Shown here piece by piece: positions 44,462-55,749 of a stretch of DNA of 64,000 nucleotides (position 1 is the first letter of the stretch; each line of letters begins with the position of its first letter). A program made the position numbers and the translations under genes. This DNA is from Heterocephalus glaber (taxonomy: Eukaryota; Chordata; Mammalia; Rodentia; Bathyergidae), in contig NW_004624805.1 of NCBI RefSeq assembly GCF_000247695.1, forward strand, positions 6,639,212-6,703,211. Reading direction: 5' to 3'. The notes beneath the pieces were generated by a model that worked only from the letters and a program-made list of their open reading frames with translations, did not search any database and was not told where the DNA came from.

Positions 44462-44690
44462 GTGTGTTAATTTCCTGGTGGTGCTGTAACGAATCACCAC
44501 ACATGCAGTGGCCCACGGCAGCACAAATCAATTATCATACAGATTCAGGGGCCAGATATCCTCAGCTGTCAGAGTTGTGGTTCTTCCGGGAGCTCTGCGT
44601 GATAATCCACTTATTTCCTTTTTTTAGCTTCTAGAGGCCGCTGGGCATTCTTTGGCTTGTAGACCCCTCCTCTGTCATTGCAGTACAGTA
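44462..44690 (-). mobile_element. MLT1-like LTR, antisense fragment
   Basis: 'ctggtggtgctgtaacgaat', 'caccacacatgcagtggccc' and 'gctgggcattctttggcttg' are typical of reversed MLT1-type LTRs. Confidence 0.55.
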
Positions 44691-45735
44691 TCTTCCTTTC
44701 TCTCTCAAGTTCAAATGTCAAATTGGTGTGCAAAGACATGATGCAGTCAAACATTCTACTCTTACCCACTATCTCTGTGCGGTGGGGAAGGTTTTACCTT
44801 GAAATGAACAAGCTGACATATACTTTCTTCCCATGGGTCATTTTATTCTTTTTTATTCCTCTATTTCTATATAAAGAGAAGTATATGTGAGTGTTTGTGC
44901 ACACCCACGAACACACCCCACTGTACACTTAAAAGCTCCTGTTATTAGAATTTCATTTTCTAGTTATAACCATTTTAGGGCTCAAAGCTACTCAGATGAA
45001 ACTGTCTGTGAATTTGTTAGGTGTGTTATTTTATTTTCATAACACTTTGTGTGTGAAGGCTGCTACAAAATTTATAGACCATTTTCAGTACAAACGAAGC
45101 ACATCGCTGTCATGCTCAAAAGCCAAAAGACAGTTTCAAATAATGCTTAAAAATGAAATTGTATTTGCTTATTCATATATGAGCGCATCATTGTCCAAGA
45201 TAGTATCTTTTACATTTTGCATCTGAAGCCCATATTAAAGTCTCAGATGGTACAAAATTGATGAAGCACTCAATCTGTAAAGGTATAAAAAGAGAATATT
45301 GTGCAGATATTGCAATTTAAAAACTCAATGTTTCTTAACAATATCTGGTAATTTGTACCTTTACAGATAGACTCTGTTTAAGAAAAAAAGAAAAACTTTC
45401 TCATCCAGATCTGTGAGCTAATTACAGGCTTTAACCATGAAAACACTATTTTTCTCTCCCTTGTCCTAAGCTAGCTTCTGTATATAAAAAGTGCCAATTA
45501 TGTTTAGGGTTTGGGTTGAAGTTTATTCAGGAGGATCAGAAAGATACACCAACTAATTCTTATTTAAATACTACCTGGAAAATATTATTGCAATGTCAGT
45601 CTGAAGTTTTGTTTTTATCCTTTAACAGATGATCAATGTCATTTCAGAAGATAAATCTGTGAATAGAAAAATGAGATCACACTTATTTTAGAATATATGT
45701 GGAAGTAGGAACAAAGCATAGTCAAGAACATTGCA
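44691..45735. other. Unrecognised AT-rich sequence
   Basis: No element or gene could be supported. Confidence 0.35.
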
Positions 45736-45739
45736 GTTT

Positions 45740-45849
45740 CAGGCTGAGGATGTAGCTCAGTGGCACTGTGGCTGCCTGGCAAGCACAAGTTCCTGAGTTC
45801 GATCCCCGGTACCAAAAAAAACCAAACAAACAAAAAAACAAAGAAGAAG
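45740..45849 (+). mobile_element. tRNA-Ala SINE
   Basis: 'ggctgaggatgtagctcagt', 'gcctggcaagcacaagttcc' and 'gttcgatccccggtacc', with a long tail of A and caaa units. Flanks share attgYagttt. Confidence 0.85.
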
Positions 45850-46390
45850 ATTGTAGTTTTATCAAATGCCTCTTTAGCACTCTAGAATTTACTGATTCCA
45901 GAGTTTATGACAACTCTGACATACTGTCATTACTAGCTAAGTTGAGAAAAGTGAACGTATTTTCCTCACTGGTGAAATGAAAGTATCTTAAGCAAAGAGA
46001 GGAAAAAAAAAATGTTGGCAATTCTAACACCGACTTTTTTTAGTAGTTTGGAAATTTTCTAAAGAATTAGCTGGAACAGTATAATTCCATCTTTCAGTGC
46101 CTATGACACAAACTGATGGAATTAGGCAATGAGACTATTTTCACGATGCTAGTTAAACTGAAACAGTCTTCAGAATGCTGTTTCCCGGGAGCTGAAATAC
46201 ACTTCAGGAGTCACATTGAGTGTTCACGTGCACTAATCAAGTGTCCAACACCTGGCCAGTTTTATACAGCAATATTTTCACTGGGTAGTTTCTCAACTCC
46301 GGACTGAGGCCCAGACTCAAAGGCAAGGCTTGGTATATCTGTACTGTGTCTGAAATCCTCAAGATGAATGATGTGGAACTTTATGTGTAG
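45850..46390. other. Unrecognised sequence
   Basis: No recognised element. Confidence 0.3.
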
Positions 46391-46750
46391 ACACAGAGAT
46401 GCAAGCGCGTCTGGTCCTCCTGGCCCGCCCGCTTCCACTTCCGGTGTTTGCAAACTACACACGCATCAGCCACGGATTTGCCTGGGAGCCCAGGAGCCAG
46501 GAGCCGGGAGACGGCAGTGGCTTCACGCTTGCATAGCATGGGCTACGGGCAAAACCAGCCTGCTCCCTGGTGCTGCCTCCCTACTGGTCCTCCGGAGATG
46601 GAGATCTGAGGAGAGGCTGCCTTGCACGGCCGAGGAGGTGTGAGCCAGGGCTAGGGCGAAGGCAGCCAGAGGGCGCAGTTTCCGTGCCGTGGCGCCCCTA
46701 GTGGCCTGGCAAGCGGTGTTGTGTTCCGGGCATCCGGTACTGGGAGGAAC
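46391..46750. promoter_or_regulatory. GC-rich, CpG-containing unique block with ETS and CTCF-like motifs
   Basis: This 360-bp GC-rich block stands out from its AT-rich surroundings. It contains a GC-box-like ggcccgccc, a perfect ETS/GABP site acttccgg (46437-46444), a CTCF-core match cagagggcgc (46667-46676, plus) and a near match ccactaggggcgcc on the minus strand (46691-46704). No repeat family recognised. It may be a promoter or insulator-like element. This is inferred from motifs only. Confidence 0.4.
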
Positions 46751-46776
46751 CTCTGAAGTTTTTTTACGAAGCTTTT

Positions 46777-47046
46777 TTTTTTTTTAATTTTATTGGTACA
46801 TTTTAGGTATACAATTCGTTTACATTTATCATTGGGTGCTTGTACCTGTACATGATGTATCTTGGTTCTTATTTTTTCCCCATTCCCTGTGCACCCTTCA
46901 CCCCCTCCACCCTTCCCTATTTACATAGATTTCATTTCCTTGTTTTTTTCTTTTCTCATAGTTTTTCCTTTCCCTCTTTTCCTTTCCCCTTCCCCTCCCT
47001 TCACTCCTTCGTCTTTGGGAGGGTTGGATTTGTTTCTTTGTTTAAC
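46777..47046 (-). mobile_element. L1 3'-end part of a probable SINE-L1 chimera
   Basis: Reversed L1 3' UTR ('ttattggtacattttaggta', 'tgcttgtacctgtacatgat') with a T-run A tail at 46773-46785. It abuts the SINE at 47047. The target duplication tacRaagctttt encloses both parts (46765-46776 and 47133-47144). Confidence 0.75.
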
Positions 47047-47132
47047 TTTTTTTTTTGGTACCAGGGATCAAACTCGGGTCCTTGCACTTGCGAGACAGGC
47101 GGCAGAACCACTGAGCTAAATCCCCAGCCCCC
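47047..47132 (-). mobile_element. tRNA-Ala SINE part of a probable SINE-L1 chimera
   Basis: T10, ggtaccagggatcaaactcg, 'gcgagacaggcggc' and 'gagctaaatccccagccc'. Its 5' end coincides with the insertion edge at 47132. It has no separate duplication of its own at the tail end. Confidence 0.85.
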
Positions 47133-47289
47133 TACAAAGCTTTTAAAAAAGCTTTGCAATTGTTATGTCTCTTCTCTTGGCTTTGTTAATTTATTCAATA
47201 ATTTTGGTTGCATGGGCATGGACTCGTGATATTTGTTTTATAACATGAGTTTTAATAAAACCTGTTTAAAAATAAATAAAATAAAACCT

Positions 47290-48090
47290 GTTTTATTTTC
47301 AACTCAATTTGTCCACTTTTAATCCTTTTTTTCCATTGATCCCCCATCTCCCCTTGACAGGTTACCATTACAGTCTCCCCGTATTAAATTTCATAGTTTT
47401 GAGGTGCTTTTGCATTCCTATGATAAATCCCTTTTATCATAGGTGTGATATTTTTAGTACTCTTCTGGCTGTGTTTTGGTATTATTTTCTTGAGGATATT
47501 TTATTAAGCACCATGGTCTGTAGCTTTCTTGTAATGTCTCTGGCTTTGGTGTTAGGGTAATGCTGGGCTAGTAGAATCAGTTAGGAAGAATTCCCTTTTC
47601 TTTTGTTGGAGTTGAGAATGATTGGTGTAAGTACTACTTTAATTTTTAGTATAATTTAATGTCACATTATCAAGTTCTGGTCTGTTTTACTTGGTTTTGG
47701 ATTTTTTTTTGAATTATTGATTCAATGTACTGTACCTTCTTTACTTCTTATACTTTGGTTCCCATTTTTCTAGCACCATTTCAATTACTTTTACTTGTTT
47801 GTTTTTAGCAGTTTGTCCATGCTGTGTAAGTTATCTAATTTGTTGGTGTTCAGTAATTCTTAGTATTTTCTCTTATTCTGTTTAAATATATTTCTCAGAG
47901 ATTGCTAAGAATCTGCCACTGGTATTTCTGATACTGTTGTTTAAGTCTTCTCCTTAATCTGTCTAGCTAAAGGGTTTTCATGTTGCTATTTTCAAAGGAA
48001 TAAGTTTTGCTTTTGTTGTTGTCTTGTTTTTTCTTATTAAATGTCATTTTACTCACGTTGATTTTTATTACAATGGATGTGAGAATTAAG
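47290..48090 (-). mobile_element. Old L1 ORF2 fragment (reverse transcriptase region), antisense
   Basis: The plus strand reads 'tgcattcctatgataaatcc', 'ggctttggtgttagggtaat', 'gctgggctagtagaatcagt' and 'ctagctaaagggttttcatg', the reverse of the ORF2 reverse transcriptase coding region. Frames are broken throughout. Confidence 0.7.
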
Positions 48091-49580
48091 AAATAACTAC
48101 CTATTAACTGAGGCACTGCCCGCGCTATACTTCCAAACAGTGGCCATTAAAATTGGGTAAATATTTGCAGGACAAAACATTTCTTTAGTGTTCACAATAG
48201 GAACTTCAAGCAAACACTCAGTTGAGTTCAGCACTTCTCCATCAGAGCAGGGGTAGCCCAGGCTTGTGTGGAACGGCATGCCTAGACTGTGAACCCTGAG
48301 AGACTAGTTCAGGGCTTCTATGGATTTCCATGAAGTGTCCTGCTGTGGCTTTTTTGATATTTGAAGCATGAAATATAGAGTTAATAATTGTAGGGCTTCT
48401 CCCAATTACTTCATGTAGTACCTATGAGCTTTAAATTTACTTTTATATGCTTGTGTTATCAAAACAAATAAATAAAAAATATTTTTTAAAAATCACACTC
48501 AGGGAACACTACCAAAAGGGGCCAGTTTCAGTAGCCACACAGTTTGTTAAATTACAGAAACAGCTAAGACTCTAGAAATGACAATAATGAACTTTTGAAA
48601 ATAGCAGAAGAAAGTAATACGGTTTATGAAAGAACAAATCAGAAACCAAGGACATGATTTAGATGAGCAAATACTGTCAAATGGGATTCTTTCACTATGA
48701 AAACTCTCCCAACACACCAGAATAGACTAATCCCTGTGAATTTAATCAAGAACTATGCAAATGAAAGAAGAAAAATAGTAAGAAAAATCATGGACTACAT
48801 TAAGCCCACAAGAGATGACTATAAGCAAATATTTTAATTTCAATCACTATTTTAAACCAGACAGATGTCATTTTCCAAAAATTAACAACAGAAAAGATAC
48901 AAAACTGGAACAGACCAAAGAGGAATGTATTTGCCTGGCATGGGTCCCATGAAATCCTCCCATGGACATTCCAACAGGACTGCGGCTCCCATCCCTGCAG
49001 CTGGAACTCCTACCCTTCACTTCTTCCTCCCTTTATTCCACCTCTTCCCCAGCACGGACCCCACCTGCCACCTCCACCACACCCCTTCCTGGCCACCAGC
49101 CTGCACCATTCCTCCTCCCTGCCTCCCTGGCTGCTCTTGGGTCATGTGAACCTCAGGCTCAATCCTGAACCAACTTCCCCACCAATCAATGTCTTGTAAT
49201 TTGTTATTTACTTTTAGAATTACTTAATCATAAGCAAAACAGACCAAAGTCCTTGTTCTCTGATAACTTAGATCTGGGGTGGTGGAGGGCCAATCTCTAT
49301 AATATAAAAATATGCCCACATTATACATCAAGGAGTAACATGTATGATGTATAAACACATATATAGAATTAGGTGATGATAAGATGAACAGAGAAAAATA
49401 AAGGCAGCCCCAAGTCTCCCTGGTGCTGAATATCTGGCTGCCTGAATTACAGCCAACAATTGCTAGATTTTTCTGCTGTCCCTGCCACCAGGTTTTCCCA
49501 AGATTATGTGTCACACTTTGGTCTAATTGCATACAATAAAAGATAGGTGAACACACAGACATAGTACTACCTCATAACAA
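48091..49580. other. Unrecognised sequence
   Basis: Nothing could be named. 48940-49170 is C-rich with proline/threonine-like chance frames. 48480-48900 is A-rich and may be old L1. Confidence 0.3.
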
Positions 49581-49584
49581 ACCA

Positions 49585-49735
49585 ACAAAGGTAGATATTA
49601 TTGATGTCATTTTCTAATTTTTGTACAGATGAGAAATTGAGATACAGGAGGATTTGTGAAATTTCTCAAGGACTCATAGCCAGGAAGTGGATGACCTAGG
49701 GTTTGAAGCCACAGTGTCTGTCTTCAGAATGCATT
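49585..49735 (+). mobile_element. MIR SINE remnant
   Basis: 'gtacagatgagaaattgaga', 'tcatagccaggaagtggatg' and 'gggtttgaagccacagtgtc' follow the MIR 3' half. Confidence 0.6.
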
Positions 49736-49983
49736 CATTTTATTAACAAGCTAACGTGCCTTAAGCAAGTCTACATTCCTGCCCAAAGTCAGTTTACATG
49801 AAATCTTTCAACTCCATTTTGAAATTTCTATGTTCGGTCTTCTCTGTATTTGTTGAAAAATTGTCATTCCTCTTTTTCAAATCTCTCCTATATTTGTGCT
49901 CTACTCTTGCACCTTCTTGGATCCTTTTACACTTCCGGTTATACATCCTTCACTTACCTTTTAAAAATAGGGAACAGAAACAC

Positions 49984-50065
49984 AGGTGGGAGTGTAGCTT
50001 AGTGGTAGCACCCTCTAGCACACACAAGGCTCTGGGTTCCATCCCTAACACGGCAAAAAATAAAC
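49984..50065 (+). mobile_element. Older ID-type SINE
   Basis: 'gggagtgtagcttagtggta', 'gcacacacaaggctctgggt' and 'ccatccctaacacg', then an A-rich tail. Confidence 0.65.
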
Positions 50066-51080
50066 AAATAGAAATAAAGAACAGAACAATACTGTGAAAA
50101 CTAACATCCTTTCTCTTTGCCCTGCTTAGTACACACGGTCCTCTGGCCTAGTTGTCCTGAGGTTATCTTTAAACCTAGAAGGAGATCAGGATTGTTACCA
50201 AAGGAATGGGGACAATTCCTAAAGGGCAGTCGTGGTCATCCTCCGACATGCAGTTAGGACTATGCAACCAGTCCCTAGCCTTTAGCTCCATTGCTGCCCT
50301 TTAACCAACCAAGCTCTGAGGGAAAAGCTCATAAAGTTCTCCTGTTGAGTGGGAAAACCCTGGCCACCCACAGCTTAGCAGACCTCCAGGGGTCAGAGGT
50401 CACTGAGACGAACACAGAGAGAAGATGCAGAGCTGGGCAGATCCGAGCCCTAGCACTGCCTTTACAAGTCTGTCCTGGAAGAGGGCAACAGGCTTCCCGA
50501 AGAGCTCCTGCCAACTGCCTTTCTAGGCAGTTTCTCCCATCATGGTGGGGCTCAGCCACATCAAGGGACATTGGGCTTCCATGGCCAGACTTCCGCTCAC
50601 AATCCTTTGTTCTCCTGTCTTAATTTCCTCTTCTGATTTTTAACCTTTTCTTCTACCTTTCCTAGCTCCACTGTGTTTTTTGTTCTTTAAATGTAGATAT
50701 TTTCCAGAGTTTTGAAGTCAATATTTTTCTTTCCTTTAGTGATTTTGTTTTTATATCTTATATTATTATAGTGTCAGGCAGACGTTCCCTAAATCTATAC
50801 ATCTGCTTATAGATTCTCTTTGCAACTTCTGTCTTGTATCGCCAGATCCACTTAACTATTTCCACCTGGGCTTTCTGCCCGTCCCCTCTGCTGGACACAA
50901 ACCTACGTATATTCCCTGTCATTTCCCAAACCATTCTTCCTGCCTTCCCATAAATACTGATGATACCACCACTCTGTGTGAATTTGCCTACTTTCCATTT
51001 TGAGCAAAAAATCTTCAAAATGTCTCACATAATAAATTATAATTTTAATAGCTTAATAAAATGTCTAAGACATACAATTT
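50066..51080. other. Unrecognised sequence
   Basis: Two frames of 80-110 codons on opposite strands overlap at 50291-50623. No domain recognised. Confidence 0.3.
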
Positions 51081-51084
51081 CTGT

Positions 51085-51260
51085 ATGTCAGATGCTAAAG
51101 GCTTTTCCTGTGAACTCACTTAATCCCCACAACAACTCTATGAGACTGTCACTATTATTACTACCATTTTATAGCTAAGGAAACTGAGGGACAGAGCGTG
51201 TCCACCTGAATAGTTAACGGAAGATGTGGGATTTGAACTCGGCCAATCCAGAGCTATTGT
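51085..51260 (+). mobile_element. MIR SINE remnant
   Basis: 'cttaatccccacaacaactc', 'ctaccattttatagctaagg', 'aaactgagggacagagcg' and 'gggatttgaactcgg' are the MIR core and 3' half. This is the best preserved MIR in the window. Confidence 0.7.
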
Positions 51261-51900
51261 ACTATACACCTTCTTGCTATGTGATATGACCGTCTTACAT
51301 TAAAAAGTTATAAAATTATATATATAACAAAATCAGATTTTCTAGACAAAACAAGTGAGCAGTCTAAATATCTAGGCACAGAAAAAAAGATTAGAAGGAA
51401 ATATACCAAAATATTAATGACTATCCAGTGCAGGAAGTACTGACAGCAATTCTATTTTCTTCCTTGTTCTTTCTCCTAAGTTTCCTATTATGAGCATACT
51501 ATCTATAGTTTTTAAAAACTGATATATTTTACATTTCATTTTTAAGTGACTGCAATAAATTAAACATGGGAAATACTCTCAAATTTCCAACCAAAAAGTA
51601 ACTTACACATCTAAATCTTCCGTTCCATTTCATCATCCTACTTCCTGCCATGATTATTCCTTACCTATTTATTGACTCTTGTATCTGCGACCAAGCTTCA
51701 TGCCTGTCACTCATGGATTCCAATTCAGACCCTAACGCGGCGTTCAGTCTCCCACCTCAGCACCAAGCCTCCCTGCAGCCACGTCCTCCGTGGCTTCTCT
51801 GTTTCCTATGATCCAACCAGCCTCATTTCATTTCTTCTGCCTTGGTCTTCCTAGCTCCCTGCAGCTCCACGGTACCAAGCTAATTTTTCTTTCTGTCTTT
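51261..51900. other. Unrecognised sequence
   Basis: AT-rich to 51600, then average composition. No gene or named element. Confidence 0.3.
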
Positions 51901-51902
51901 TT

Positions 51903-52092
51903 TCTGGTGCTATGGATTAATGCCAAGGTCTTTGCACGGAGCTACATTCCAAGCCCTTTTTTATTTATTTATTTTTTATTTTAGACAGGGTCTTGCTAAG
52001 TCCCTCAGTTGTCCAGGCTGGGCTCAAACTTTCAGTCCTCCCGCCTCACCCTCCCAGAGTGCTGGGCTCATAGGTGTGCAACATCATGCCAA
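51903..52092 (-). mobile_element. Dimeric B1-ID SINE
   Basis: ID half at 51903-51958 ('ctggtgctatggattaatgc', 'gcacggagctacattcc'). B1 half at 51960-52092 ('ttagacagggtcttgctaag', 'agtgctgggctcataggtgt'). Confidence 0.72.
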
Positions 52093-52354
52093 GGGCAAAA
52101 CTGAGTCAGCAGCCTGAGCCTGGCTTCTGGAGGGCTTGAAATTAGCTTGGGCTCCCTCATGGCCAGTGGCCGCTGGCCTGGTCAGATGGCCATCGCTGTC
52201 ACTCGTGCCAAGGAGCCAGGAATGACGTCCACCACACTGGGGAGAGGCATCTGCTCTCCTAAGACCACGGACTCAAACACTACTCTTGCCAGAAATCCTC
52301 ACAAATACACCCTGGGTAATGCCTAATCTGGCCCAGAGGTGAGCACTGTAGTGG

Positions 52355-52475
52355 GTTACTTCACTCAGCCCATTTCCACGGTTCACCCATATTGTCAGAC
52401 TTCCCATCCTTCTTATGGCTGGATAATACTCGCGTTTTATTTACTCACCCATCTTTTGATGGGTCTACCTAGCTT
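52355..52475 (-). mobile_element. L1 3'-region fragment
   Basis: 'ttcttatggctggataatac' and 'ctcacccatcttttgatggg' match the reversed end of L1 ORF2 and 3' UTR. Confidence 0.5.
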
Positions 52476-52719
52476 TTAGGATCCAGGATGTGGCATTTAA
52501 ACTCTCCACTGTCCGTGCCTGAGAAAGAACCCCTTTCTGTGTCCACAGCACCTAGCATGGTGATTAGATACTGCCCTCCCCTCAAAAATACCCAGATACT
52601 CGGCAAAAGTTTAAAGCATTGAATACACAAATAAAAAATTAATTCATGGTATAAGAATAAGCACAATCAGAATCCTTCATTTCTCCACCTGTTTAGCTAG
52701 TTTTGTGCTAATCGCCATA

Positions 52720-52846
52720 GTTTTGCTTTGTTTTTTGAGACAGAGTCTCGCTATGTAGCCCAGGCTGACCTCAAACTCATGGCAATCCACCTGTGTCAGC
52801 TTCCCTGGTGCTGGGATTATAGTCATGTACCGCCACACCAGGCCAT
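52720..52846 (-). mobile_element. B1 SINE (monomer)
   Basis: 'ttttgagacagagtctcgct', 'atgtagcccaggctgacctc', 'ggtgctgggattatagtcat' and 'gtaccgccacaccaggcc': a nearly full 7SL-derived B1, reversed. Confidence 0.8.
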
Positions 52847-52954
52847 GATTTTATTATTATTAAAACTTCTTTAAAGAAACACATGTATATTACCTGCTTG
52901 TTAAGGCACCAACAATAATGATCCATTATAATTAACTAATAGTTGGGTTTTTTG

Positions 52955-53155
52955 TTTTTGTTTTTTGGTTTTGGGGGAGTTTTTTTGCAGTACTACAGAT
53001 TAAACCCAGGACCTTCGCACTGAGCTACATTTCCAAGACTTTTTTGATGTTTTGGGCTTTTTGTGGTTTTGGTTTCTTTGTTTTTTAGACAGGGTCTTCC
53101 TAAGTTGTTAAATTGCTTAGGTTGGACTCAAACTTCATCCACCCACCTCTAAATA
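52955..53155 (-). mobile_element. Dimeric B1-ID SINE
   Basis: ID half 52978-53040 ('gcagtactacagattaaacc', 'gcactgagctacatttcc'). B1 half 53080-53150 ('ttagacagggtcttcctaag'). Confidence 0.68.
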
Positions 53156-53263
53156 TTACTTAACTGTTCTATTAGGTTGAAATAAGCTAACTTTTTTTTT
53201 TGCCAAAAAGAAACACTGTCTCAAGTCAGTGTTTATTTCAAACTTTATTTAAGTATGTAATCT

Positions 53264-53357
53264 TTTTTTTTTTTTTTTTTTTGGTACTGGGGATCGAACT
53301 CGGGTCCTTGCGCTTGCGCAGCAGGCGGCGAAACCGCTGAGCTACATCCCCGGCCCC
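53264..53357 (-). mobile_element. tRNA-Ala SINE, near-consensus copy
   Basis: Long T tail, ggtactggggatcgaactcg, 'gcttgcgcagcaggcggcg' and 'gagctacatccccggcccc'. Exact duplications aagtatgtaatct lie at 53251-53263 and 53358-53370. It is among the least diverged copies and is CpG-rich, hence probably young. Confidence 0.93.
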
Positions 53358-53938
53358 AAGTATGTAATCTTGATATCTGACTTTTGATATCCATTAGTTT
53401 TAATTCTCAGTCATCTTTCTGAGAAGCCACACTCCTGCCAAAATTATTTCACTGTGGAAAATGAAGAAATTTAGAGCGTTTAATTCCAAACTTTGCCTGA
53501 CCTAAGTGTTGCTCAACAAAGTTCCACAGTTTGCGAAACAAGTGTTTCTCAGCAACTCCGTAAGGTAAACATTTAAAACATCCTAGCAGAGAGCTAGAGA
53601 TGTGGAAGAAAACAATAACTGGAAGTGTACATTGTTCCCGGTACGTTTGAATTCTGTCATTCAGATCATGTCAATAATCTGTAAGCTGGAAAAGTAAATG
53701 AGAAAAACAATTCAAAAAGAGGTTCGAGTAATTTTAGGCAGATGTAGACGAGATTTATACCAGGATATCCACCTCAGCCTTAACTGTACGGTGTTCTTCA
53801 CTACGATCCTGTAGCTTATCTCAGAAGAACGGGCAAAGTCCGGAAGTGACCATTGCGCTGCTTAGCAAACAGCACTGCTGACTTTGTGCTCCTCTGGCCG
53901 AGGACCGGGCGGCTGAGATTTATGTGTAAAGTGCTTGG

Positions 53939-53952
53939 CCGCCACCTGCTGG
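53939..53952 (-). promoter_or_regulatory. CTCF-like motif
   Basis: The minus strand reads ccagcaggtggcgg, which fits the CTCF core CCASYAGRKGGCRS at all 14 positions. Binding is not shown by sequence alone. Confidence 0.5.
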
Positions 53953-54418
53953 TTCCTTACCAATATCCACGGGAAAGACAGGACAGTACACAGCAGGGGA
54001 GGAGACTGCTCCCAGACTAGGGAGTGCTAAACTGGAGGACGGGAATATGGAAACCTTTTCTCTTGGTACCCAGCGGCATAATTTAGCCTCTGAATTCTAG
54101 GAGGAATCTTGCATAAACCAACATCTGCTCCAATACTGCTGAGCGGTAGCGCACTCCTTAGGATTTAGGGAATGCAGGAAACAACAAATCCAGTCCTGGT
54201 TTCAGGGCTCTGACCTTAGGGTTTAGGGGGTGCAGTTAGGGTGGAAGACGCGGAGTAGGAGTTAGGCTACAAAAAATTATTTCACTCTCATCGTCAGGGG
54301 GATCAGCTGCAGGGCGGGTTTTTCCAGCTGGAATCCATCTGTGTATCTGCCAGAGAGAGTTTTGTGCAGGAGGTTCTGTAGGACTCAGGGACAGACCCAG
54401 GACAGCAACTGTCAGCCA

Positions 54419-54428
54419 CAGGTGGCGC
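54419..54428 (+). promoter_or_regulatory. CTCF core-like motif
   Basis: caggtggcgc matches the YAGRKGGCRS half of the CTCF core at all 10 positions. The CCAS half is weak. Confidence 0.35.
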
Positions 54429-55749
54429 TTTTGCATTTGGAAAACGGCCAGGCCGAATTGGATGTCTGTGAAATGAGCATGAGATGTCAGAATATCACGC
54501 TATTTCCATTGCTTAAATATTGAAGCGACAATATTTTGATACATTGAGCGAAGTAAAGTGTACTGTTTAAATTCATTTCTTCTTCTTTTTTTAATGTGGC
54601 TACTAGAGAAATTTTAAATGGCATGTGGCTAGACTATTTTTCTACTGCACCGTGCTGAGTCTGACGAATCATCATGGCTGGAGTTTACTGAGCGAGCGGT
54701 CGCTGTGGACTCAGGGTTCCGTCACGGCATAGGAGGCTGAGGGTTTTATGCACACTGGTTTTTCATTCACTCTTCATCAAGACAGTATTAAAAATATACA
54801 CTGTTATCATTCCAGTGTCACAGGTCATGAGAGAGAGGGGAAAGGCTCCCGGATGGGGGGGACTGGCAAGACTTGAACCTGCGCATGTGGGCGTCCAAAG
54901 TCAAGGCTGCTGAACACAATGAGGTCTTCCAGGAAGGCTCTCTCTGATTCTGCTCTACTGGGTCCTTGTCTTGGTCCTGTCTCCAGACCTGTTGTGTGGC
55001 TTTCTCCATGCTATAAATTCTATAGTTTAAAAAAAAGGGGGAGTTTTCACTCCCTTCCATATTTTCTTAGACCCATATTCAATAACAAACCTGGAGGGGA
55101 AATGGTATATAGAGGTGGAATTCTTTCCAACTATTCCTTCTAATTTTTGTCCATCTTGGCTTTCAGGGTCTCAAAGTATAAAATTTCTCAGACATCATAA
55201 ATCCTTGAGAAAATGCTCTGCAGGGTTTTAGACAAAAACAGATTTTCCAGAGTTGCCTGGAATTTTTTGGCCTTTGCAAAGAAGGGACATTCTGTTTATA
55301 CATAAGCACAGTGTGAAATTTCTGTGAGCCTACAGATCTTCTGTCATATGTGTACATGAGGGCTATGCATGCGTCCAAACACATACACAAGTCCATCTAC
55401 ACCCATGTGCACACACAGGCGGAAAGTCATTTTTAATGTCTGCTGCAAAAGGAAATTAGGCTTTGGGCCTTTTCCATTTTTGTTAGGCAGATTTAAAATT
55501 CTGCAACAAGTAACATAACAGCTGTTATTTCTGGAGCAATTATTCAGGAATGAGTGAATGTGACAGTTCCTCCATGTCTAATCACTTCCTGTTTTGTCTC
55601 TAATTGTTTTGGTTCTTTCCAGTTGTGAAGTGCCAAGAAACTTTTAGCAGTGTCTAGTAGAGCAAAATCCAAACAAATAATATATTAAATAACAGTTTCT
55701 AAAGCCAAAGAGAAAGCAAAGACTAGATTTTTCTAAGACTTAGCCCTTT

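Larger units (their letters stand above)
53371..55740. other. Unrecognised, apparently low-repeat region
   Basis: I could not identify any mobile element in this 2.4-kb stretch. It holds two CTCF-like motifs (53939-53952 minus; 54419-54428 plus). The short frames at 54236-55143 show no domain. 'tcatgagagagaggggaaag' and nearby strings are ordinary sequence. Confidence 0.35.
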
